64,000 nucleotides of DNA from Acetobacter estunensis (GCF_019083805.1 NZ_JAHRDV010000007.1:107705-171704), one strand, 5' to 3'; positions 10,133 through 19,323 are shown, counted from the first letter of the stretch. Notes: generated from the letters alone by a model not told the origin. Made by a program: numbers and translations.

Positions 10133-13075
10133 GTGCGTCATTCAGGATATGTAGATTACCCGAAGCGTCTCCAGAGACGGCGGGCATGGGGCCGTAAGAG
10201 GGCGGCGCTCTCGATTGCCGCTCTGACACTTGGTGTCTTGTTGGGAGCCTGCGTAGGAAGTCCAGCCGTTGCTCAGACCGTAAGGCTGTTTGACGGGCAG
10301 GGGGGACTGAGCGCATCGGCGGTGCAGGCATTTGCTCAGGACCGGGACGGTTTTCTGTACATAGGTGGCCATGCGGGTCTCTATGTCAGCTCGGGTGGGG
10401 AATTCACGCGCGTCGATGTCGGCGATCATGGAAATCTGACGGATGTAAGCGCGCTTGCGGCCTCGGAGGCGTCCGATCAGTTGATGGTGGTCGCCCATGA
10501 TGGTGTGTGGTTGCGGGCGGATGGCGCTTTCCGGCACGTCCCTCTGCCGGTGTCTGGTCGTCGGATGCGGGTAGCCGCGTTCGCTCATGATTTTATCGTC
10601 ATGGATGAGCGGGGTGCGCTCTGGCGTGTGCGGTCCCGGAAAAACGAAGACCCACTCGTTGAACGATTTGCATTAACTGCTCCCGGTAATTCCACGCTTA
10701 TCGATGATGTGGCTCTGGATGCGTCTGCGCTGGGAAGTCTCGCGGTTCAGGCGGACACGTTGTGGATGGGATGCGGAGGTGGTGCTCTGTGTCGTGTGCG
10801 GAATGGTGCGTTGGTTGTTTTTGGAAAACAACAAGGTGTACCTTCGGAGACTTGGAACGCATTAACGGCCGCTCCCGACGGAGGAGTTACCGCACGCGGT
10901 GCCACGCATTTGCTGCGTATCGGCGTCAAGGGCGATGTACATGCCGAACCTCTTCCTTCCCGTTCCGGTAATGTAGGGAATTTCCGGCCTTCTTTCGTCG
11001 TCGAAATGCAGGGCGGTTCAGTGGTGACGTCGGTTGGTGAAACCCTGATGGTCCGTTCGCCGGATGGCGCATGGCGTGAGATGGACTCGTTGCCGGGGTA
11101 TGGGCGGCGGGACGTGACGGCGGCCTTTGTGGACCGTGAAAACGGTTTGTGGCTGGCAGGTGCGGAACGTGGTGTTATGAGAGTGGCGGGCTTTCCTTTC
11201 TGGAAATCCGTCTCGCCGCAAGGTGAACACGCTCCCTCCCATGTCAGCATCGTTCATCGGGAAGGAGGCAACGCCGTATGGCTGGCGACTTCGAACGGTT
11301 TGTTCCGTTATACGATTGCCGAAGGAGGCGATCTGACAACACCGCTTGCGCATTACGATATTGACGTAAAGTCGATGGTGCGCAGCACGGATGGCGCACT
11401 GTGGATCGTTGAAAAGAGTGGAACGCTCCTGCGACTGGATGTTCTGACGGGCCGTGTGCAGCGTCTTGCCTCGCTCTCGTCCCTTACCGGTGCTCTTGAC
11501 GTCGATAGTGCTGGCCGTCTGTGGGTTGGCACGATGACGGGTCTCGTCAGGCTGGATGATCCGGTGCACCCGCCTGCTCGATTGCCGCGTCCTCTAAGTT
11601 TGCGGGATCGGCGCGTCAATGCGCTGTCTCTCGATCAGTTCGGTCGTCTGCTCGTGCTGACCGATACGGTGCTTTTTCGTCAGAAAGCGGCTGAGGATGT
11701 CTTCGACCCGCAAATCGATGTGGAAGAACAGGGCATTGGAGCGGGTCGCTTGATGGCGGTCTCGACCAATAACGATGTCTGGATCGCGGGAGAGCGGGGT
11801 GGCGTACGGAAGGTGACACTTCCGGAGGAAGGAGAGGCGACGGTCACGGGTGCCGATGGCGTGCATGGACAGGGGCTCGTGCAGGCTTTGTTCCGGGACA
11901 GTCGGGGCTGGATATGGATGGGGGGACTTCAGGGGCTGGATATTCTTTCCCCTTCCGGTTGGACGCATCTGGATACGAGTTCGGGACTGACCTCCAACGC
12001 GATACTTCCCGGCGCCATCAGTGAAGATGACGATGGAACGATGTGGTTCGGGACCGAGGGAGGGCTTTCCCGTCTGACAGATCCTGCGCATCTTCCGGCA
12101 TTGCCTCAATTGCATACGCGCATCACGTCAGCTCGGCTTGGATCTGTTGATCTGCTGTCCAGACCGATGGATGAGGCGGAGGGTCATCAGGAGTTGCGGC
12201 TGGAATATGTCGCCCCCACTTTTGTGGGGCATGGCAGCCTGCGGTACCATTATCACCTGATGCCGCTGGATGAGGATGAGCACGAAACTTCGGCCATGTT
12301 CGTCACATGGCCGGATATGAAAGGAAAGCAGATTTCCTTCGACGTGCAGGCGGTGGACGTCCTGTACGGGCGTTCCGCCACCGCTGCGTCTTTCCATGCG
12401 GCTCAGACCAAAGGGGCTTCGTTCACGACCCGTATGATTGTGTGGGGCTTCTGCAGTGTTCTTGTTCTGGTCGTGGGCGGAATGATTACTTTCAGAGCTG
12501 TCGCGGCCGCGCGGCGTCGGCATATCGAGCAGGCCGTGCGGGGACGGACTCGCTTCATGGAGGAAATGCAGGCGCAGTTGCGTCAGCAATCCCGGGTCGA
12601 TGTGCTAACGGGCCTGCTCAATCGGCGCGCTGTGTGCGACGAACTGGAGAGTCTGATGAATTCGATCGGACCGGATGATCTGATGGCGGTGGCTCTTATC
12701 GATATCGACCATTTCAAAGCCATCAATGACACACTCGGTCATCAGGGCGGTGACTTCGTGCTGGAGCAGTACGGACACCGTCTCCGTCAGGGAAGTGGAG
12801 TGGGGGCGGTCCCGGGACGTTACGGCGGAGAGGAACTGATTGTGGTGTTTACGTCGATTCCCTCCGTTCAGGCTCTGACCACGCAGGTTGGACGGCTGCA
12901 TGAGCTGTTGCGCGAACCTCTTGTTTATGAAGGGCATGAGATCGTTGTGACATGCAGTATAGGATTGGCTGTGCGCATCCCGGGCGACACGCCCGGCCGA
13001 ATCGTGGGGCGTGCGGATCGTGCCCTTTACCGGGGTAAGAGAAATGGTCGCAATTGTGTTGTCATGGCTGATTGA
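10133..13075 (+). CDS. Membrane diguanylate cyclase with beta-propeller sensor
   Basis: A 980-residue protein. The N-terminal hydrophobic segment (about residues 24-42) ends in LLGACVGSPAVAQ, which could be a signal peptide or a lipobox. A long run of propeller repeats of the ligand-binding sensor type follows (e.g. GLWLAGAERGVMRV, RLWVGTMTGLVRLDD, TMWFGTEGGLSRL), then a Y_Y_Y-like beta domain, a transmembrane helix near residues 767-790, a short coiled linker and a C-terminal GGDEF domain from about 822. The active-site motif is RYGGEEL near residue 896, and DxDHFKxxND is intact, so cyclic di-GMP synthesis is likely. The RxxD inhibitory site expected just upstream is missing (GVGA instead). 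The GTG start has no in-frame ATG nearby. Confidence 0.88.
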   Translation: MRHSGYVDYPKRLQRRRAWGRKRAALSIAALTLGVLLGACVGSPAVAQTVRLFDGQGGLSASAVQAFAQDRDGFLYIGGHAGLYVSSGGEFTRVDVGDHGNLTDVSALAASEASDQLMVVAHDGVWLRADGAFRHVPLPVSGRRMRVAAFAHDFIVMDERGALWRVRSRKNEDPLVERFALTAPGNSTLIDDVALDASALGSLAVQADTLWMGCGGGALCRVRNGALVVFGKQQGVPSETWNALTAAPDGGVTARGATHLLRIGVKGDVHAEPLPSRSGNVGNFRPSFVVEMQGGSVVTSVGETLMVRSPDGAWREMDSLPGYGRRDVTAAFVDRENGLWLAGAERGVMRVAGFPFWKSVSPQGEHAPSHVSIVHREGGNAVWLATSNGLFRYTIAEGGDLTTPLAHYDIDVKSMVRSTDGALWIVEKSGTLLRLDVLTGRVQRLASLSSLTGALDVDSAGRLWVGTMTGLVRLDDPVHPPARLPRPLSLRDRRVNALSLDQFGRLLVLTDTVLFRQKAAEDVFDPQIDVEEQGIGAGRLMAVSTNNDVWIAGERGGVRKVTLPEEGEATVTGADGVHGQGLVQALFRDSRGWIWMGGLQGLDILSPSGWTHLDTSSGLTSNAILPGAISEDDDGTMWFGTEGGLSRLTDPAHLPALPQLHTRITSARLGSVDLLSRPMDEAEGHQELRLEYVAPTFVGHGSLRYHYHLMPLDEDEHETSAMFVTWPDMKGKQISFDVQAVDVLYGRSATAASFHAAQTKGASFTTRMIVWGFCSVLVLVVGGMITFRAVAAARRRHIEQAVRGRTRFMEEMQAQLRQQSRVDVLTGLLNRRAVCDELESLMNSIGPDDLMAVALIDIDHFKAINDTLGHQGGDFVLEQYGHRLRQGSGVGAVPGRYGGEELIVVFTSIPSVQALTTQVGRLHELLREPLVYEGHEIVVTCSIGLAVRIPGDTPGRIVGRADRALYRGKRNGRNCVVMAD

Positions 13076-13085
13076 AGGTGTTCGA

Positions 13086-13568
13086 TTAGCTTGTGGCAAC
13101 GGTGCAGGCGCCTGTCCGACCTGCCGTATGCTGTGCAGTTGAGGGACTGGTCGGATCCATCAGGAAAAAATCGGTGAAATCATGTGCGCCCATTGCCTGA
13201 AAGGTATGCCCATCCGGTGAATGAAGAGTACCTTCACTGCTGACCTCTCGTGTGACGGGGTGGCCATCTGGCCCCTCAATGACGATTTCTCCGCAAAGAG
13301 CGTAGGAATGGTCTGCGTGCGTGTCCGATATGTGGATGATCGCCTGCTTTTCGGGCGTGCGGTTGTCGAGTGTAAAGGTTGCAGCCAGTTCGCCATCTAC
13401 GTACAGGCGGGATATCTCGGAGATTTCCTCGCTGGCTTTTCCGTCTTCCACCTTGAATTCGCCTGCTTGAGCCAGAATGGGGAAAAGACCCAGTCCGAAC
13501 AGCGCCGATATGCAAAAAAATCGGAAGGACGAACGAGGGAAGCGCTTCCGATCGGCCTGTCGTTTCAT
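13086..13568 (-). CDS. Small secreted protein of unknown function
   Basis: A 160-residue product with a basic N-terminus, a hydrophobic core (FFCISALFGLGLFPI) and a cleavage site after LAQA, so probably exported to the periplasm or outside. The mature part is acidic with a beta-rich look (SRLYVDGELAATFTLDNR, HSYALCGEIVIEGPDG), and the two cysteines (CGEIV and TGACTVA) could form a disulphide. I do not recognise a family. It converges with the diguanylate cyclase gene and may be part of the same insertion between prfA and prmC. Confidence 0.6.
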   Translation of the reverse strand: MKRQADRKRFPRSSFRFFCISALFGLGLFPILAQAGEFKVEDGKASEEISEISRLYVDGELAATFTLDNRTPEKQAIIHISDTHADHSYALCGEIVIEGPDGHPVTREVSSEGTLHSPDGHTFQAMGAHDFTDFFLMDPTSPSTAQHTAGRTGACTVATS

Positions 13569-13670
13569 GCTGCGTGAACCTCATGCTGGGAATGGGAAGA
13601 GGAAGGGCGCAATGGCCCGGAAGAGAGTTTGACATATGGGAAGTTTGATGCGCAGCGGCAACATAGGCTC

Positions 13671-14543
13671 ATGATGGGCAAGGCTGCTCTGACAGTGGGT
13701 GAGGCAATTGCGGCTGCAACCACGCGACTTGCGGTAAAAGCTATTGAGCAGCCGCGGCGCGAGGCGCGACTGCTGTTTGAGCTGGCATCTGGCCATGATG
13801 TGCCGTGGCAGCTTGCACACGGTGGCGATACCGTGTCGGACAATGCTGCGCTTGCATATGATGCATTGGTTGCGCGGCGCGCGGCAGGTGAGCCAATGGC
13901 GCATCTGAGTGGACGGCAGGGGTTCTGGACACTGGATCTGGAAGTCTCGGCCGACACTCTCGTGCCACGTGGCGATACAGAGACTCTGATCGAAGCGTTG
14001 CTGGATCACCGTCCTGATCGGGAAGCGGCCTACACCTTCCTTGATCTTGGCACAGGCACGGGCTGTCTGCTGCTTGCGGCGCTGAGTGAATATACAGCGG
14101 CTTTCGGGATCGGAGTGGACCGCGTCCCTGAAGCGGCTTTGCTTGCGGCGCGGAATGCACGCAGGACGGGCTTGGACCAGCGGGCGGCGTTCATGGTTTC
14201 CGCTTGGGATGCGGCTGTGGAGGAGAAACGCTTCGATGTCATTCTCTCCAATCCTCCCTATATTCCGAGCGACGACATTTCAGGCCTTATGGTTGAGGTG
14301 TCGGCTCATGAGCCGGCCAGCGCGCTGGATGGAGGAGCCGATGGGTTGCGGGAATACCGGTATCTGATTCCGGCTCTACGGCGGCTCCTCGTTTCCGGTG
14401 GTTTGGCGGTTATCGAGATCGGTATTGAGCAGCATGAAGATGTGACGCGTCTTGCCCGTGCTGTTGATCTGAAGGTTGTGGATATTCGGGTCGATCTGGG
14501 ACGGATTCCCCGTGCTGTCGTGCTGGAAGCACCCTCTGCGTAA
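13671..14543 (+). CDS. prmC: Release factor glutamine N5-methyltransferase PrmC (HemK)
   Basis: Methylates the glutamine of the GGQ motif in release factors. Visible are the N-terminal helical domain (EARLLFELASG), the substrate loop LSGRQGFWTLDLEVSADTL, the SAM motif FLDLGTGTGCLL and the diagnostic NPPY at residues 194-197. The ATG at 13671 is chosen (290 residues, normal for the family); a TTG at 13629 would extend it by 14 residues. It is detached from prfA, its usual partner. Confidence 0.92.
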   Translation: MMGKAALTVGEAIAAATTRLAVKAIEQPRREARLLFELASGHDVPWQLAHGGDTVSDNAALAYDALVARRAAGEPMAHLSGRQGFWTLDLEVSADTLVPRGDTETLIEALLDHRPDREAAYTFLDLGTGTGCLLLAALSEYTAAFGIGVDRVPEAALLAARNARRTGLDQRAAFMVSAWDAAVEEKRFDVILSNPPYIPSDDISGLMVEVSAHEPASALDGGADGLREYRYLIPALRRLLVSGGLAVIEIGIEQHEDVTRLARAVDLKVVDIRVDLGRIPRAVVLEAPSA

Positions 14544-14831
14544 GGGACGTGTTTTTCATGGGCTATTACTGTGCGATCTCCCCTTGCATGGGACGCCATA
14601 GTGTGGTCAAAAGGTAGCAGAGCGTCTGACGGTTCATCGGAAAACGTGTCTTTTCACGATACGCTTTGTATCTGTCGTCAGAAATGGTCTCAAGCAGGTT
14701 GGTAAGAGTGATTTGCCTGTGCAGTCCTCAGCCCCTCACCCTTGATAAAGCAGACAGCAGGACAATACCGGTCTGACAGGGCTCGAGCCCGGCAATGGCC
14801 GGAAGAGACAGGAAAGTGTCGTGGTAACACC
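14544..14831 (+). other. Gene-free interval before DUF4167 gene
   Basis: 288 bases with no convincing reading frame. It contains a small CCGGC/GCCGG hairpin near 14790 and probably the promoter of the DUF4167 gene, but no clear -35/-10 pair is visible. Confidence 0.4.
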
Positions 14832-15254
14832 ATGAATATGAAACGTACGCGCAGCCGTAATCACCGTTCAGGAAGCTCCGGCGGTGGCTCACGCCAGCAG
14901 AACGGGCAGATACCGCTGAACCGTAATCATGTCTTCGACAGCAATGGTCCAGAGGTGCGGGTGCGCGGCACGGCCCAGCAGTTGTTCGAGAAATATCTTC
15001 AGCTTGGGCGGGATGCGACAAGCGGTGGCGATCGGGTGACGGCCGAGGCCTGTTTTCAGCATGCCGAACATTATTTTCGTATTCTGAACGCCATGGCTCA
15101 GGCAGCCCAGCAGGCCCAGATCGAACGTCAGGAACGGGCGGCCCGTTCCCGTTCGGCTTATCAGCAGGAGAATGGAGGCAATAATCTGGCGGATGAGCCT
15201 CAGCCATCTCCTGATAGAGAAGAGAACGAAGAATCGGCGGCTGCTGTTTCGTGA
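14832..15254 (+). CDS. DUF4167 domain protein
   Basis: A 140-residue protein starting MNMKRTRSRNHRSGSSGGGS, an Arg/Gly/Ser-rich disordered head, then the conserved core (VRVRGTAQQLFEKYLQLGRD, ACFQHAEHYFRILNAMAQ) and a polar acidic tail. DUF4167 proteins are typical of Alphaproteobacteria and sit next to prmC, as here. Function is unknown; the basic head suggests nucleic-acid contact. ATG 14832 is preferred over an upstream in-frame start at 14742 because the RTRSRNHRSG head is the usual N-terminus. Confidence 0.85.
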   Translation: MNMKRTRSRNHRSGSSGGGSRQQNGQIPLNRNHVFDSNGPEVRVRGTAQQLFEKYLQLGRDATSGGDRVTAEACFQHAEHYFRILNAMAQAAQQAQIERQERAARSRSAYQQENGGNNLADEPQPSPDREENEESAAAVS

Positions 15255-15257
15255 TTT

Positions 15258-15288
15258 AAAAAGGGCATCCCAAAAGATGCCCTTTTTT
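15258..15288 (+). terminator. Strong Rho-independent terminator
   Basis: A perfect 12-bp stem AAAAAGGGCATC / GATGCCCTTTTT with a six-base loop, ending in six Ts. It sits directly behind the DUF4167 stop; the A-run on the other side lets it serve the convergent flavin reductase gene as well. Confidence 0.93.
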
Positions 15289-15297
15289 ATTGTGCTG

Positions 15298-16371
15298 TCA
15301 GGAGGCGGGCGGATAGTCGAGATAGCCTTCTGTGCCCTGTGAGTACCAAGTCTTCATATTGTCAGGAGCCAACGGAAGATGCCGCCGGATGCGCTCAGGA
15401 AGGTCGGGATTTGAAATGAACGGCCGCCCGAAGCTTATGGCATCGGCCACGCCGGAATCGAGAGCTTCCTGCGCCAGTTCGGGGGTGTAATCGGAATTGA
15501 GTATCAAGACGCCCTTGAACACTTCGCGGATGCGCGGAGAGAGTTTGGGGACTGTGGTGGTACCGAATGTTCCGTTCGGCCCCGGTTCGCGCAGGCCGAG
15601 TGACGCGATCCCGAGATCGGACAGCATCCGGGCGGCCGGAAGAAAGACTGCCGCCGGATCGCTGTCATCCACTCCCTGAGTTTCCCCATTCGGGGAAAGA
15701 CGCACGCTCGTACGATCCGCACCGATGGTGGCGATCACGCGTTCAGTGACCTCGCGAAGCAGGCGGATACGGTTTTCTGGTGACCCACCGTAAGCATCGG
15801 TGCGGTGATTGACGCCGTTGCGCAGGAATTCATCGATCAGATAGCCATTGGCGGCGTGAATCTGCACACCGTCGAAGCCAGCCGCCATCGCATTGCGCGC
15901 CGCCCGCTCGTACGTGTCCAAAAGGCCGGGGATTTCATCCAGCCTTAGAGCACGGGCCTCTTCGTAAGGCTTTTTGCCTTCATAAGTGTGCACTTCACCG
16001 GGAGCTTTCCCGACTGAGGACGACACCGGTTGCTCGCCCGTTACTGAGGAGTGAACGGCACGACCCATATGCCATATCTGCGTGATGATGCGTCCACCGG
16101 CCTCGTGCACGGCCTGAGTGACGGGCTTCCAGGCTTCGACCTGTTCCTCGGACCATATTCCCGGTGCGTAGGGCCAGCCGAGTCCCTGCGGGCTGATGCC
16201 GGTGGCCTCCGAGACGATCAGCCCCGCACTAGCTCGCTGGGCATAATATTCCGCCATGATGGGGGTGGGAACGTGCTCGCGAGTGGCACGGCCACGGGTG
16301 AGGGGGGCCATGATAATACGGTTGGGTGCATTGATGGCACCGATACGGATGGGATCGAAAAGGCTGGTCAT
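15298..16371 (-). CDS. Old yellow enzyme family alkene reductase
   Basis: FMN- and NAD(P)H-dependent reductase of activated C=C bonds (NemA/OYE type), 357 residues. Motifs: FDPIRIGAINAPNRIIMAPLTR at the start (broken here by the family's first strand), IWHMGRAVHSSV, and GVQIHAANGYLIDEFL, which carries the substrate-binding His and Asn and the catalytic Tyr; SFGRPFISNPDLPER at the FMN phosphate site. The start at 16371 has AGGAG upstream; an extension to 16467 lacks conservation. Divergent from an ArsR-type regulator with an inverted repeat between them, which suggests electrophile-responsive control. The nemA name is likely but not certain. Confidence 0.92.
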   Translation of the reverse strand: MTSLFDPIRIGAINAPNRIIMAPLTRGRATREHVPTPIMAEYYAQRASAGLIVSEATGISPQGLGWPYAPGIWSEEQVEAWKPVTQAVHEAGGRIITQIWHMGRAVHSSVTGEQPVSSSVGKAPGEVHTYEGKKPYEEARALRLDEIPGLLDTYERAARNAMAAGFDGVQIHAANGYLIDEFLRNGVNHRTDAYGGSPENRIRLLREVTERVIATIGADRTSVRLSPNGETQGVDDSDPAAVFLPAARMLSDLGIASLGLREPGPNGTFGTTTVPKLSPRIREVFKGVLILNSDYTPELAQEALDSGVADAISFGRPFISNPDLPERIRRHLPLAPDNMKTWYSQGTEGYLDYPPAS

Positions 16372-16410
16372 GAGGATATCTCCTGCCTGTTGAGAGGCGA
16401 TCCGGATCAT

Positions 16411-16430
16411 AGTTCGAAAAAAGTCGAACT
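16411..16430. promoter_or_regulatory. Inverted repeat, candidate operator
   Basis: A perfect 7-bp inverted repeat AGTTCGA-N6-TCGAACT stands about 40 bases before the alkene reductase start and 80 before the ArsR start. Its position and dyad symmetry fit a dimeric winged-helix repressor controlling both divergent genes. No footprint evidence; inference from symmetry and place. Confidence 0.6.
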
Positions 16431-16507
16431 TAAAGAGGCAAGGTGTTGCATGACGGGAGCGTTTCATTCGCGTATCAGGTGCAGACTATAGGGAGTGCCG
16501 CAGAACC

Positions 16508-16813
16508 ATGGAGCGTTACGAGCATCCGGTTATTGCAGATGTGGATATCTGTCGGCTGTTTGCTGCCCTGTCGGATCCCGTACGGCTGGCTATGGTGCGA
16601 AAGCTGGCACGGCACGGTGCTCTCAATTGCGCAGCGCTCACGATGGATCGACCGCGTTCGACCATGTCGCACCATTTCCGGGTTCTGAGGGCGGCCGGTC
16701 TGGTGCGCACAACGGTGAGTGGGACTGAGCATGTGAATGCACTGCGCGAGACCGAGCTGGAAGCCCGTTTTCCGGGGCTTCTTCGGTTGATTCTAGAAGA
16801 GGGTGGCGATTGA
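16508..16813 (+). CDS. ArsR-family transcriptional regulator
   Basis: A 101-residue winged-helix protein: FAALSDPVRLAMVRKLARHG (helices 1-2), the recognition helix RPRSTMSHHFRVLRAAGLV and a wing ending VNALRETELEARFPG. The metal-site ELCVCDL motif of classic ArsR/SmtB is absent; the two cysteines (residues 15 and 41) could instead be redox- or electrophile-sensitive, as in non-metal members that control flavin reductases. Divergent from the old yellow enzyme gene, its probable target. The rpsD promoter begins inside its stop codon. Confidence 0.88.
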   Translation: MERYEHPVIADVDICRLFAALSDPVRLAMVRKLARHGALNCAALTMDRPRSTMSHHFRVLRAAGLVRTTVSGTEHVNALRETELEARFPGLLRLILEEGGD

Positions 16814-16839
16814 CAAATAGAGGTCAGACCCTCTATAGG
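16810..16839 (+). promoter_or_regulatory. Near-consensus sigma70 promoter for rpsD
   Basis: A perfect TTGACA at 16810-16815 and CTATAG at 16833-16838, 17 bases apart. The -35 box overlaps the stop codon of the ArsR gene. It would give a leader of about 165 bases before rpsD, containing CTGCCTT...AAGGCAG (about 16877-16908), which can fold into a stem-loop. Confidence 0.75.
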
Positions 16840-17012
16840 CCGCTCCCATTGCCGGGAACGTGGACGGTTCGGCTGCCTTGATGGGTGTATGCTCCCCAAA
16901 GGCAGTAATACGAAACGCGCCCGCTTCGCTCCATTCTGGACGAGGACTACCGGTGCCACGAGCGTACGGGCTGATGCCTGTCACGCCGCGAAGATGAAAG
17001 CAGAGCGCGCAT

Positions 17013-17630
17013 ATGAGCAAGCGCCTTGAGAGCAAGTACAAGATCAATCGCCGTCTGGGCGTCAACCTGTGGGGCCGCGCGAAGTCGCCGGTCAACCGTC
17101 GTGAGTACGGTCCGGGTCAGCACGGCCAGCGTCGTAAGAGCAAGCCTTCGGACTACTCTGTCCAGCTGATGGCGAAGCAGAAGCTGAAGGGCTATTACGG
17201 CAACATCAGCGAGAAGCAGTTCCGCAAATATTATGAGGAAGCCGTCCGTCGCAAGGGCGATACCTCCGAGAACCTGATCGGTCTGCTGGAGCGCCGTCTG
17301 GACGCCGTTGTGTACCGCCTGAAGTTCGCCATCACGCCGTTCGCGGCGCGTCAGTTCGTCAATCATGGCCATGTGCTGGTGAACGGCAAGAAGGTGAACA
17401 TCCCGTCCTACCTCGTGCGTGAGGGTGACGTGATTGAGGTGCGCGAGAAGTCCAAGCAGCTCGCGGCTGTTCTCGATGCGTCTCAGACGGGTGAGCGCGA
17501 TGTGCCGGAATACATGGAAGTCGATCATCGTCAGATGAAAGGTTCTTTCCTGCGTACGCCGAAGCTGGGAGATGTTCCCTACCCGGTGCAGATGGAACCG
17601 AACTTGGTGGTCGAGTTCTACTCGCGCTGA
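17013..17630 (+). CDS. rpsD: 30S ribosomal protein S4
   Basis: Primary 16S rRNA-binding protein that nucleates small-subunit assembly. The 205-residue sequence shows [33 protein letters not shown] and the S4 RNA-binding domain [12 protein letters not shown]...[20 protein letters not shown], ending VVEFYSR. As in other alphaproteobacteria it is a stand-alone gene, with its own strong promoter and a terminator after it. The long leader may carry autoregulation by S4, which is known in other bacteria but not shown here. Confidence 0.97.
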   Translation: MSKRLESKYKINRRLGVNLWGRAKSPVNRREYGPGQHGQRRKSKPSDYSVQLMAKQKLKGYYGNISEKQFRKYYEEAVRRKGDTSENLIGLLERRLDAVVYRLKFAITPFAARQFVNHGHVLVNGKKVNIPSYLVREGDVIEVREKSKQLAAVLDASQTGERDVPEYMEVDHRQMKGSFLRTPKLGDVPYPVQMEPNLVVEFYSR

Positions 17631-17673
17631 TTTGGACGAGACGACCCGGCTCATGTGGTCGGGATATTTCTGG

Positions 17674-17710
17674 CGCCGGGCGGAGATTGTCTCTCCGCCC
17701 GGCGTTTCCA
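17674..17710 (+). terminator. Rho-independent terminator after rpsD
   Basis: A 13-bp perfect stem CGCCGGGCGGAGA / TCTCCGCCCGGCG with loop TTGTC, followed by TTTCCATTTTC. Confidence 0.85.
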
Positions 17711-17760
17711 TTTTCGGGGCGGATTGACCCGTCTCAAGCCTTGCAGAAGTGCCGCACGCC

Positions 17761-19323
17761 ATGTCCCAGACGCAATCCGCTCCCGCCGGTCAGACAGCTA
17801 TTGCCGATGCCATCGCGCGGCGTCGCACCTTTGCCATTATCTCTCATCCTGACGCCGGTAAGACGACGCTGACCGAGCGCATCCTACGTGCCGGTGGAGC
17901 GATTCAGATGGCGGGCAGTGTGCGCGCGAAGGGCGAACGACGACGCACGCGCTCGGACTGGATGGGTATCGAGCGGGATCGTGGGATTTCGGTCGTGACA
18001 TCCGTGATGACGTTTGAATATGGCGGTTGTGTTTTCAATCTGCTCGACACACCGGGTCATGAAGACTTTTCGGAAGATACCTACCGCACGCTGACCGCCG
18101 TTGACTCGGCTGTGATGGTGATCGATGCAGCGAAAGGCATTGAGGACCGCACGCGTAAGCTGTTCGAAATCTGCCGGATGCGCGACATTCCCATCGTGAC
18201 GTTCATCAACAAGATGGATCGTGAGGCGCAGGATCCGTTCGCGCTTCTGGACGAAATTTCGTCCTCGCTGGCGCTCGACACCTCTCCAGCGACCTGGCCT
18301 GTAGGACGCGCCGCTACGTTCGTTGGCACATATGATCTGTACAACAAGCAGTTGCATGTCACATCGGAACTGACGCAGTCCGATCCACGCATGATTCAGT
18401 TGGCTGAAGATCTGGAACTGGCGGAGGCAGGACTGCCTGAGTTCGATCGGCAGGCCTTCGATGAGGGACATTTGACGCCGGTGTTCTTTGGTAGTGCGAT
18501 GAAAGAGATCGGTGTGACCGATCTTCTCGATGCGTTGGTGGCCTTCGGTCCTGCTCCACGCGATCAGGCGACGGAGACACGCACCGTAAAGGCGGATGAG
18601 CCGGGTATGACGGCTCTGGTGTTCAAGATTCAGGCCAATATGGACCCGAATCATCGTGACCGTATTGCGTTTGCCCGTGTCTGCTCAGGGCGACTGACAC
18701 GTGGAATGAGGCTACATCATACGCGGACAGGCAAGAATTTCGCGCTGCATACGCCGCAGTTCTTCTTCGCGCGCGACCGTCAGTTGGCGGAGGAAGCTTT
18801 TGCTGGCGATGTGGTGGGAATCCCGAATCATGGCACGCTGCGCATCGGTGACACCCTGACGGAGGGTGAAGAACTGCGCTTTACAGGTGTGCCTTACTTC
18901 GCTCCCGAAATTCTCCGCCGTGTACGGCTCGACGACGCAATGAAAGCCAAGAAGCTGCGTCAGGCCCTGACGGAACTGGCGGAAGAGGGAGTGGTGCAGT
19001 TGTTCCGTCCGCAGGACGGTGCGCAGCCGATCGTTGGAGTGGTGGGCACGCTGCAGTTGGACGTGCTTCAGGCACGTCTCAAAGGCGAATACGGGGTGGG
19101 TATCGGCTTTGATTCTACGCCGTTCTCGCTGGCGCGCTGGGTGACTGGAGACAAGGCCAAGTTGGAGGCGTTCGCGGTGGCGAACCGGTCGTCCATGGCG
19201 GATGATCTGGATGGTGATCCGGTGTATCTCGCCAGTTCGGCGTTCATGATGCGTCGCACGGAGGAAATGAATCCTGACCTTGCGTTCCACGACATCAAGC
19301 AGATTGGTCTGGCTGTTGGGTAA
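17761..19323 (+). CDS. prfC: Peptide chain release factor 3
   Basis: GTPase that recycles RF1/RF2 from the ribosome. G-domain motifs: G1 SHPDAGKTTLTERIL, the switch region DRGISVVTSVMTFEY, G3 DTPGHEDFSEDTYR and G4 NKMDR; domains II and III follow. The 520-residue product from ATG 17761 matches the family (about 525-530); a GTG at 17749 would add four residues. It stands alone behind the rpsD terminator. An RF3-type rather than EF-G call rests on the DRGISV switch motif and the length. Confidence 0.95.
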   Translation: MSQTQSAPAGQTAIADAIARRRTFAIISHPDAGKTTLTERILRAGGAIQMAGSVRAKGERRRTRSDWMGIERDRGISVVTSVMTFEYGGCVFNLLDTPGHEDFSEDTYRTLTAVDSAVMVIDAAKGIEDRTRKLFEICRMRDIPIVTFINKMDREAQDPFALLDEISSSLALDTSPATWPVGRAATFVGTYDLYNKQLHVTSELTQSDPRMIQLAEDLELAEAGLPEFDRQAFDEGHLTPVFFGSAMKEIGVTDLLDALVAFGPAPRDQATETRTVKADEPGMTALVFKIQANMDPNHRDRIAFARVCSGRLTRGMRLHHTRTGKNFALHTPQFFFARDRQLAEEAFAGDVVGIPNHGTLRIGDTLTEGEELRFTGVPYFAPEILRRVRLDDAMKAKKLRQALTELAEEGVVQLFRPQDGAQPIVGVVGTLQLDVLQARLKGEYGVGIGFDSTPFSLARWVTGDKAKLEAFAVANRSSMADDLDGDPVYLASSAFMMRRTEEMNPDLAFHDIKQIGLAVG

